Shown in pieces: positions 55,001 through 64,000 of a DNA stretch of 64,000 bases. Below the pieces are notes generated by a model. It made no database searches. It was not told the DNA's origin and saw nothing but the letters and a program-made list of their open reading frames with translations. This DNA is from Topomyia yanbarensis (Eukaryota > Arthropoda > Insecta > Diptera > Culicidae). The stretch spans positions 6,014,001-6,078,000 of the forward strand of contig NC_080672.1 in NCBI RefSeq assembly GCF_030247195.1. Direction: 5' to 3'. Position numbers and translations under genes: made by a program. The first letter of the stretch is position 1. Each line of letters begins with the position of its first letter.

Positions 55001-55370
55001 AATAATGATTTTTTGGGTTTTGACGTAAGTGTCAAAATTTAAAAAAATTTAAGGCTTTTTGGTAGTATACAACGGGGGAAAACAGATCGAAATGATGAGT
55101 TAAAGCGGAAGAATTCATGTGAAAAAAATCAAACCAGAGGTAGGATACGAACCTGCAATCTGCCTCTGAGGTGATTTTTTCATATAATTGGTTTCATTTA
55201 ACCCATCACATAGTGGTGGATTTCCCCAACAACCTGGCCAAAAGTCGAAAATTGCATGGTGTTACATTGGGTTCTAGTATATATACTGTCCTTCAGATGA
55301 TGCTGCCGCATGCTATTTTAGATGAAACACTCCACAATTCCCATATTTGAGGTGTTGGCACACCCAAATA
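52030..55370. other. intergenic DNA, nothing recognised
   Basis: AT-rich, with no domain or clear repeat ends. An open frame of 64 codons at 54811-55005 has no motif. A minus-strand B-box-like GGTTCGTATCC near 55150 may mark a tRNA-derived repeat. This 3.3 kb is among the emptiest parts of the window. Confidence 0.4.
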
Positions 55371-55378
55371 GTTTAAAC

Positions 55379-55606
55379 TAGTTCTCAACCTTTTTCGTAC
55401 CACGGACCCATTAGACACCCTGAGTTGCTGCGGACCACCACCGATAAAAATCGATTTCGTATGCTATCAACATGTTATTTTCAGTTTGTTAAGAAACAAG
55501 ATTTGAAATTTCAATCTGCATTCGGAAAATGTATTTTTCTTCGCGGACCCCAAGTAACAACTTCACGCGCCCTAGGGATCCACGGACCCCAGGTTGAGAA
55601 TCACTG
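55379..55606. mobile_element. hAT-type MITE, 228 bp
   Basis: The right end, reversed, reads CAGTGATTCTCAACCTGGGG followed by TCCGTGG. The left end is a decayed TAGTTCTCAACCT. This TIR type is typical of hAT elements. The flanks GTTTAAAC (55371-55378) and GTTTGAAC (55607-55614) agree at 7 of 8, an 8-bp duplication. Confidence 0.8.
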
Positions 55607-56361
55607 GTTTGAACCGTAGCGTTTTGCTCATATTTTTATCGAGCGCTCGAAATATCAGTATTATTCAAGTGTAGCTGGATTTTGATAAAAGTGCCGGTTT
55701 CGAATTTGGAATAATGGAAAATTATGCTGACGGTATGTACTTTATTTATATGTATTGATAAGAAGACATTGTTTTGTTTGTTTATAGAAAATGTCAACAA
55801 CAAAACAAATCTATAGGTGGAATATATGACTGGATACTACGAGCGAACATCAGCAGAGTATTACAAAAGAATACTGGGATCTCCGGCCGCGATTTGGCCG
55901 AAAATCTCACTTTGGCGTACACTCCAGCTTGGCGAATTTGTTTGTTAGAAGGTTATCAGTCGTAGTATGTCAGCAAGCAGGACAACAAAACGTGGTCGTT
56001 CAAAACTATACTAGGAAGCGTAGTAATGGACTCTGGACAAGTCCCTAACAATCAATTTTCACTCCATGCATTCCGTCACATAATCGGCCTATTTCTATAA
56101 TTTAGAAATATACTACTTTTCGCTCATTGAGAAATATGTGCATCGGACAGTAATTGAATAATAATTGTACAGAGGGTTTAAATTTTTTGCAACTATGTTG
56201 TATAATATTTCAAAATACATAGTTTTAAATGAATAATAACATTCTCATAAAAGCTACATCATCTAGACACACAAACATCTCAATGCGTGCAAACCAACAA
56301 ATTTTATCATTTCTTGAGCGTTTTTTCAAAACGTCATATCTGCAAGATTTAACTACACACC

Positions 56362-57234
56362 GTACAGAGGAGTAATTGGGGTCAAATCCTGGCCAAAATT
56401 ATTTGTTGCTGCTATTGCTTTTATTATGCCTTAATATAAACAAAAAATAAATAATAACTAGTTTTCCGAAAAATTTGGCATCTATTTACCTACCAGTGCA
56501 GAGGGAAATTTCCTATATCCTTTCGAATACTAATAATTTCTAGGTGATCTTTGTGAATACATTTGTTTTTCCAGTTGCACGAACAGTTGATCAGTGGAAA
56601 AAGGGGAAGAAAAGAGACTCTTGTGCTTATTTTCATAGAGATACATTTTGAAAAACATAGTGTTTGGCCCTACAGCATTTCGGTGTACCTCAAATTAGTA
56701 AAAATTTCAATGTTTGCAAATCGCTGGGAATTTGTGGATCGGACAAGTCCGGAAGAGTTCGAATGTTTTTTGGATAGCTGGAACCTGATTTTGTAATATT
56801 GTTTCGCCAACTTTGCCGGGTCGCGCCGTAGATTGTAACTTTTTTATCATTCAAGTTTGTTATAAAATGATTGAAAAACGTATTTTTTAAAAGTTGGTGC
56901 AATGCACAGCAACACTGCTATTTTCAGTTGGTTTTAGCCGAAAGTTATACAAATGGCTGTGTTCAACTATGTTTGTAATAATATTGTCTTACTTAATACA
57001 GTCATCATCACTAGAAAGCGATATTGCTGGATATATAATTAAAACGATTAAAAAACCCCTAAAATATCACAATTTTATATACATGCAAAAAATCTTTAGC
57101 ATGTTTTGACATACTTCCAATTTTGTCACGTTATTCAGCAGGTTTTAGGTACGCAAAAAAATATAACAAAATAGAAAATCGAAAAAAAAAATTGGGTTAT
57201 TGGCCAGGAATTTGTTCTAGTTACTCCTCTGTGC
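56362..57234. mobile_element. m3bp-type element, copy B (873 bp)
   Basis: Ends GTACAGAGGAGTAATTGGGG (left) and, reversed, GCACAGAGGAGTAACTAGAA (right). The flanking trinucleotide is ACC (56359-56361, 57235-57237). Inner blocks such as TAGGTGATCTTTGTGAATAC match copy A in inverse (GTATTCACAAAGATCACC). Open frames inside are not conserved as protein. Confidence 0.8.
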
Positions 57235-57237
57235 ACC

Positions 57238-57900
57238 GTTTAAATCTTCATTCGTGGAAATTTACTATGTTTAGATTTATATGTCAGCCATTTTCTATCC
57301 GCCATTTTGAATTTTGAAAATCTGACTTCAAAATCGTGATCTGCGCTCCAAAAAAACCGTGCTATTATGTACCTTTGCAGGTCAATCAAAACCATTTTCG
57401 ACTTTTGGCCAGATTTTTGGAGAAATCCGCCACTGTACACCATTTCGATCAGTTTTCCCCATTGGATACCACCATAAAAGTCTCGAATAATTCCGCTGTT
57501 TCCGGCGAGTGCAGTGGTCACGAGTATCCTTGGCAATTTCGCAGGATGTGACAATTCCTATAGGCTGCGTGCTACTATCGCAAGATTTGGAGTGCGTTGG
57601 CTGTCTCATGGTACTATTACGCCATTACCGGTTGCCACAAAAGTAAGACGTGTTCGATCAAGGAAAGATTTTCCCGACACCATTATCGTGTCCTCGTCGT
57701 TCGACCACGTGTTCAGCACTTGGTGCATGTAATCACCGCCCGCAGTTCGTCGGCCGTCGTAAGAAAACCCCGCCCCGTCTAACAGTATCGTTGTTGCTTC
57801 GCGCTGCTCGAAATCGTCCAAACCATCTGCTGCGCGGTCGTGTTTTTGCTACCAACATCTAAAACGTTTGGTTAAGGTCGATTTGTTTTCTACAGGAACA
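57238..57900. other. unassigned stretch dense in open frames on both strands
   Basis: G+C is higher than around it, and overlapping frames of 60-104 codons occur on both strands (for example 57240-57554 minus and 57336-57551 plus). None shows a recognisable domain, and none has a clear codon-level advantage over its antisense partner. It could be repeat debris or an unannotated exon. Confidence 0.3.
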
Positions 57901-58139
57901 AAGGCAAGCGACACCAATTTGTTTTGTTTTATTTCGTTTTATTTGCTTATGCATCATGGTGTAAAGTGTTTGTCGTTCATCAACATTGTGGCTCAATATT
58001 TTTGCTTCCTACCAAATTTTAAAAGTTAAGTCGTATACGCATCGTGCAGAACGATCATAACATTTCTAAACTGTCAGTGGGCTCCATAATTTGTGATGTT
58101 GACTGCTGTCATTTCAATGCAAACGATAAAGAGGTGTAC

Positions 58140-58436
58140 GTGGTTCAAATGCAGTATTAACAACTGTGAAACAAACCAAAGCGCTCACAAACAGTGGCTT
58201 GCCGTATAAATCACCCGTTGGCGAACCAAAACAGAACGCTCACAACCACCCACTGATGGCTTACAGTGAACGCAACACCCACCAACCGGGTGGTCTACAA
58301 CGAACACCTCGTCGTACATCGTAGCACCGAACCAGCATCATAGTTGGGCAGTGAACCCATCAGCACCCGACGGCAAGTCAAGGTCGTTGAACCACTCACC
58401 CATCGAGTACGAACAAGGTAAGCGTTCCAGGAGTGT
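58140..58436 (+). other. possible noncoding exon, CAACC-rich
   Basis: Plus-strand sequence rich in AACCAC/CACCCA words, unlike the AT-rich surroundings. It runs to TCGAGTACGAACAAG followed by GTAAGC, which would be a good splice donor (from about 58420). There is no long frame. This composition and ending suit a 5' UTR exon on the plus strand, but there is no direct evidence of transcription. Confidence 0.3.
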
Positions 58437-58914
58437 CTGCTAGTGTAACTAACATCAACCATACGTACGAACTTTCACATTGGTCAGATCGGTCATAAAA
58501 AAACTGTTTAAGATGCACTCAGATAATCCTGCGTTATTCGGCGGTATTTTGACATCAGCAACGATGCCGGATTGTGGAAATCTGAAATCGTTTTTGTTCT
58601 CCATATAGGTTGACTGATTTGGCTCAAATTTGGAAAAGAGTCACAGTTTGGTATGGAGTAGAAATAGTTCCGTAATGCTGGAAATCATATTTTGATCATA
58701 CCCATACTTGACAGCTGTTGATACTTGTTCAATTAAAGGGGCCCCTTAGCTTAGAGTCTCTCATTTGCACACATGACCATCTCAATAAGTATGCAAGATA
58801 TAGTCTTTTCTGCTCCACGTTCAAACGCGTTTTCTTTGAAGTATGAATATAACAGAAGAAACGTGTTCAACCTGGCGGTGTTCTAAATTTATAGCAAAAA
58901 TCAATGTTTGGAGA

Positions 58915-59180
58915 CCTTTGGCACTAACAAATTAGCTACGCTGTCGTTTTCGTATCAATTTTCGCCTTTGAAACGTTTCTAGAACGCAAAAGAACAGACC
59001 TTTCCAACGTTGTATTTTTTGTTCGAAATATTGTGCGGTTCTGGACAACAATATGAAATCAGCCTTTATTGAGTGATGTTTTCGTGAAAAATATGTAAAT
59101 TGCGTAACATTTTTATGAAGAAGCGTCTTCGTTTTCATAAAAAAATGGAGAGAAGATTTAATTCCGCATCTAACGGCCTA
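58915..59180 (+). repeat. dispersed repeat, copy 2
   Basis: GAGACCTTTGGCACTAACAA, TTAGCTACGCTGTCGTTTTC, GTTCTGGACAACAATATGAA and TTAATTCCGCATCTAACGGC, parallel to 45495-45740. Confidence 0.6.
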
Positions 59181-59876
59181 TTATTCATCAAGGACCGTTG
59201 AAAATGCCAGAGATATTAAATATTTTCGCGCAGGGTGGGATAATAAAATTACACCTTTCGTTATTTTTTTCCAATTTTTACTTCAAATCTCACACAGCTA
59301 CTTTTGAATGTATACGTAATCGAGTAAAAAAAAACCATTTTTTCGAAAAATTTATATAAGATCGATGCGGAAATATATTTTTGCTCTAATTAATAATTCA
59401 AACAAAGACGCTCCTTTATAAAAATGTTGAGCAATTTACATACTTTTCATGAAAAAATCGCATTTAATCGCATATTTTCATATATTATTGTCTGATAATC
59501 CCACAGTATTTTTAACACAAGAACATAACATAACGTTGTTTTTAAGATTCTAATCCAATGGGGGCCTGGAATCCACAGCGAAACGTTATTGCTGCCAGGA
59601 GCACCATAAGTAATTATTGGTAATCAAAAATATTACTGATTCGGCAATGTTCGGTACAGGTTTAGCAGATAGACAGAAGTTTGATGCTACTCCCTGTCAT
59701 ATTGGAAATATTTCCAACCACCAGTATCTAATTTAAGAGCTGTAATCAAAACTCGACAATAGATAATATATTTCATTAACCCTATCTTTACTGTTAGAAA
59801 ACAATATTTGTTTTTTATACTCTAATGAATGCACAGGTTTATGTACTACCCCGCCAAACCATTCGGAATTTGATTC

Positions 59877-60005
59877 GGAATCCTGAATGGAGTCAGTATG
59901 AATTCCAGCTCAAATAAAACAATCGATTCCGTTCCGATTGAGTCGAAATCGGTTGTTGCATTTGAGCTGGTATCCATGTTGACTCCATTGAGAATTCCGA
60001 ACCGG
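59877..60005. repeat. hairpin repeat with CCAGCTCAAAT arms
   Basis: CGGAATCCTGAATGGAGTCA with CCAGCTCAAAT on the left mirrors ATTTGAGCTGG with TGACTCCATTGAGAATTCCG on the right, around CGATTCCGTTCCGATTGAGT. Arms are about 60 bp and imperfect. Flanks contain CATTCGGAATTTG and CCGGAATGGGTCCCAGTTAA, a repeat type common in Aedes as I recall. Confidence 0.65.
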
Positions 60006-60059
60006 TTCCGGAATGGGTCCCAGTTAAACCCATCTGAAATGGCATGGACCAAACAAACG

Positions 60060-63000
60060 TGCCTTGTTGCTAATAGGGTAAAGCACGTATAATGACCCTG
60101 TTAGGAAAGGGGTTTCGCTATTTCATTGATTACACGACATGCAAGCGATGGAATTCGCAAAAAATAGCATCTAGATCATTGCTTCCTTCCTAAGAACCAA
60201 TAACAAGAGGTGAACAATGTTTGAGCACAATGAAAACTCGAATCAAGTGCCTCTATTATCACCCTTTGACCCAATGCGTTAAACAAAAATAACAGCTGCT
60301 ACTCCAATCAACAGCTTCAAATAGTTAGGGTGATAAATAGGTCCATTACCCTATATTGTATCGAACGATGCTCCAATAAAGTTTTCTTTTTTTCTTCCGG
60401 GTATCGATTTACTCATCAGCATACAAAGATTGATATCAATTCTCGGTATTCTTTTTATGTTCATTCATTGCAGCACCTTCACAAAGATTGGAAGTGCGAT
60501 GGACGCGTAGCTTGTCACTTTTAATTTCAAACTTATTACATGGCAAACAACGTTTCTCGGATGTCAATGACATAGCTGTATAATGCCGTCGTTTCGTGTG
60601 GTTGAGGTACAGTAGAAAACTGGTTTCTGATGAACGCAGAGAACAATAATCACGATATATTTTTTATCTGTGGTGTTAAAAGGGATACGGCAAAAATTAA
60701 AATCTTGGCGTTTCATTGATGGCATAACAATCTTTTGATATACTCTTGAGATTGACGTGTCCTTCATGTCTACAGGATTATGATTTGAAGAATCGCGATT
60801 ATTTGATAAACTATATACATTTTACCTTTATCGGGAAAAGTAAAAACTCAAAAAACCAGGTCTGGAAGAAACTGAATTAACAAAATATACCAAGAAAAAT
60901 ATGAGTATCAGTTGCACCTTCTATCTTTCTGTTGATACCTTCTATCCCATTCATACATCACGCACAGAAGTTTGTTTTAGGAGCGTGTTCGTTAGACATT
61001 GAGAAGAGATAATCCGTTTTAAGCCCCGGGATCAGTGAGCATTCAACATGTTTATTAGAACCAGAAAACTGTACAAATGAATCCGTTTTCCCTTGACATT
61101 TCCTCCATAGATAGAACAAGCTCCAGAATTCGCAACAATTACTCTTTCTTTTCAACTCACAAGGAAAGGCAGAGATAATCTCTTAAATATATAAACACGT
61201 CAAGCTGTCGTACAAATGTCGAGACGACAACCCAAAAAGGAACATCAACTGCTGTGTCAGAAGAAAAGATTAAACCGAATTGATATGGCAATCTTAGCAT
61301 TACAGCATTTGACTTAAAGGATAGAAAACCACAAGAGACACATTCCACAAGTCATTTCTGTGCCTTACCGTTTTGCTTTAAAGAATAGTAAAAGAAAACT
61401 GAAACACGTTTATTTCCGTTGCTTGACCAAATTCTGAATAAAATTGCCGTTGATTTAGTTTTTTATTGATTTTGACAGTCTTTCCAGTTGATTTTTTAGC
61501 ATATGACAGTTATAGGTCTAGTACAATAAAATACTGGCTACCATAAGATTTCCTCGATTTTTTAATTTCTGTTGAAGGGGAAACCAATGTACTGACCGCC
61601 TCCATGCGCAGTAAAATTGAACATGTCTATTTTGCTCTTGTTTGTAAACGTATCCAGCTTTTTACGTGTTACGTGGCGGCAAGTACCGTCCAGCTCGTAA
61701 TATGTCGACAGTCCTTTTATTGACAATAGTTGTTTACGTCATCCACCCGGTAAGAGGAAATCATCTTACGTTAGTGCAATGCGTTGGATGTTCATTCAAT
61801 GAACGCCCGACATCCTCAACTGACGTTGCAAAGTCAAAGGCATAAATCTCCGATCAACATGGGAAACGTGCCATTTGATCCAGACATTTTAAACCGCCAT
61901 TATGGCACGTAAAAATCTGCATCCAAACCCGAGAAAATTTACAATTACTCATGGGAATCTCGCGAGTGCAAACGAAAAAAAACTTACCGAATGGGCGCGT
62001 AAGGCGGCGCACAACCTGGTGAAGCATGACGGAAAAGTCAAGATGTGGATTTTAAGAAATATTCGCTATCATAACGACTGACATGTTCGCCTCCTACATA
62101 ATTTGAAAAAGCTTTATAAAAAGTTTCTATTTCCTGGATTTCGTACTTGTACTGTACTTGGTATATATCCACGGAACAATTATGGAGCAGGTGCAACAAC
62201 TTACTTATTAGACCAGCGCTTTGTGATCTATATCACCAGGCCATTATTGTGCTGCTTGTACGTTTCTAGTTCACATGTACTCCTTTTATGTTAAGCCTGA
62301 GTTGAACTAGACTAAGTAATTAGTTAAAAAATGAACACTTCAACTCCAAAACCCAACTTTATAATCGAAATATGGAAGATGGTAGGTAATATTAACCACT
62401 TCCGACGGCTCCGATTGCCTTGAGAAGAACGATGAAAATCCACTAATTATCTATACGGGATGGTTACCGTAGCTTTGTTGATAAGGTATTCATATTTTTG
62501 TAGAGTTTTTAGCAATGCCAAACGGACAGATGAAAGAATAAATACAGGATGAGAATGGATGTAGGGCAAAAATCGTCCAATGGCAGGATTCATGCCTGCA
62601 TTTTCAGCTCGAGTCCTACTTCTAGACGAAGTTTTATTCCCTCCTATTCACTCGTTTCATTAACAAAAATATATTTCATTCAGTCACATACGATGTTGTT
62701 AGACAGTACTAGATCAGTAAATTGATTAGCAAACTTGATGCGGATTATTGATAACTTTAACTTGTGACACGCATCGATATTCAATCGTTCTGTTATCATT
62801 TACCTGCAACAGAAATTTCAGGATAAAGTCAAAACTGACAATGTTAAATGATAAATGTATTTCGTCTGCCAGTTCAAACCAAGATAAGTTTTGTCATGAT
62901 ATGATTACGCTCGCTAAGATAAGAAAAAATAACAAATGGTGACCCTGTCAGGTGTACCTGTAAAACCAATTATTCCAAAATCTTTTTTTAACAATATAGT

Positions 63001-63640
63001 GAATAAAGTGATGGGTTGCGTTTCGACTACGTTTCATTAGAATCTGACACTAACTTAAAGTCGAAATAAATTCAGCACTGGATTGACGCTAGATCTAATA
63101 CGGGAACACAATTTGTGTTTCGAATCAAAGGACTGACCAAACGGGATGTCCCGTTAGAGCAGAAGTTCTGTTATGCCGATGAAACACAGCGAAACCGTAT
63201 CTTGGTTTGGTATAGTAGTCTAATGCAAAAGCACAATGCTGAGACGAAGTCACCGCGCAACCCATGATTATATTCAGTAAAGATTTGTACCCTTCGCGCA
63301 CAGAGTGGCTTTACAAAAAAAAATTGCCCTATGGAAAAATATTGGTGCTGACACAATTTTTTCTCATTAGGGAGAAATATAGCTTAATATAGTGAAGTTA
63401 TCGTAAACTCTCTCAAATCGACAATCAAGGCCTCAGGCTTGTGTACGCATCAGGTGAGATTTTTGTTTGTGTTTCCAGATAGGGCATTGTGTTTAGCGTT
63501 GTTAGAGGGTTTCACAAAATATCAGTATAACTTTGAAAATTAAATCGGTATTTATGAGTATGAACTTTATTCTTGAAAAACAGTGTAAAATTATAATAAT
63601 TTTTGAATATGTATTTTAGAAATTTTTGGCTTTAGTCATA
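60060..63640. other. intergenic DNA, nothing recognised
   Basis: No coding homology, SINE, MITE ends or array seen. Short frames are scattered on both strands with no motif. Confidence 0.4.
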
Positions 63641-63649
63641 ATCGGTCAG

Positions 63650-64000
63650 AAATTAAAAAGCACACCGCTTGTGAACAACAAACAAACGAAAAAGTACTAG
63701 GTACCCGCGCCTCTCCGCTATAACGTGTACGTGTAAACTACAGAACAGCAAAGTCCTGTGTGTGACTCACACAAGATAAATTCCGTCCGTGACGGATAAC
63801 ACTATAGCGATTGACTTTACGCAAACCCTTCTTAGTCCTACAGTGCGCGAGGTGGAACAGTTGATCAAGGTAAAAATGGAACTTGTGCTTACAGTAGTGT
63901 CACACATACAACCACAGCATATAAGAAATGTAGTACTAATAAGTGTAGTTCAAGTCCTTAGCCGAGGCAGAAAACGTAATGCAACGAAGACAACATGTAA
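63650..64000 (+). pseudogene. LINE 5' UTR and start of ORF1 (copy 4), runs off the window
   Basis: A 5' UTR-like block with CGCTTGTGAACAACAAACAA and ACGTGTACGTGTAAACTACA is shared with the reverse copy at 15.2-15.3 kb. The ORF1 frame follows from 63790: TDNTIAIDFTQTLLSPTVRE, VEQLIKVKMELVL and IQPQHIRNVVLI, still open when the window ends. The expected initiator is GTG instead of ATG, so this copy probably cannot start normally. Whether ORF2 follows cannot be seen. Confidence 0.7.

Noticed and set aside
54811..55005. 64-codon frame starting MQNEEHLRQVN
   Set aside because: No known motif, no splice context, and single frames of this size are expected by chance.
57240..57862. Several 60-104-codon frames on both strands
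   Set aside because: They overlap antisense to one another and show no recognisable domain, so no gene is called.

Overview
The window looks like part of a large, repeat-rich culicine mosquito genome, most likely Aedes or a close relative. Three things support this: one exon that is recognisably the Hox gene labial, several tRNA-derived SINEs of the Feilai type known from Aedes aegypti, and many mosquito-style MITEs with non-LTR and Bel-Pao retroelements. The species call is an inference from repeat families recognised from memory; no search was run.

The only clear host gene is labial, on the minus strand. Its first coding exon (38233-39109) ends at a consensus splice donor just after the labial hexapeptide. 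I could not find the homeobox exon anywhere to the left, so positions 1-38232 are read as labial intron 1, more than 38 kb long and open at the window edge. Positions 39110-64000 are 5' flank/intergenic DNA. Two GC-richer patches there (about 46.55-47.05 kb and 58.15-58.44 kb) could be noncoding exons or regulatory DNA, but no protein was recognised.

The intron is a nest of mobile elements. Its centrepiece is a complete, probably young Bel-Pao LTR retrotransposon (17855-25775, minus strand). It has 726-bp LTRs with one difference noticed, a 5-bp target duplication, a tRNA-Tyr-like primer site and one open 1772-residue Gag-Pol frame. It sits inside the endonuclease region of an older non-LTR retrotransposon (about 26.1 to 15.5 kb, minus strand), which is also split by a hAT-like element, a Feilai SINE and a hairpin MITE. 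Left of this lie a 2.5-kb hAT-type fold-back element (7333-9854) and a near-identical tandem duplication of 1.45 kb that copied its right half (8615-11523). Right of it come a long inverted-repeat element (26.57-29.05 kb) with a SINE in one arm only, a TA-flanked 1.45-kb element holding GC-rich repeats, an RNase H relic, minisatellites and a 134-bp pure (AT)n tract.

The 5' flank of labial holds an ORF1-only LINE copy with its own 3' stem-loop and A-tail (43.25-44.68 kb), several MITEs with readable target duplications, a decayed DD37E mariner-type transposase split by a MITE and a SINE (49.18-50.99 kb), and two inverted copies of an 0.88-kb element with 3-bp target duplications. The same LINE ORF1 family appears at about 5.6, 14.9, 43.3 and 63.8 kb, and possibly 1.7 kb. 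No rRNA gene, genuine tRNA gene or CRISPR array was seen. The biology of the window is a Hox locus heavily loaded with nested transposons whose relative insertion order can be read directly from the sequence.
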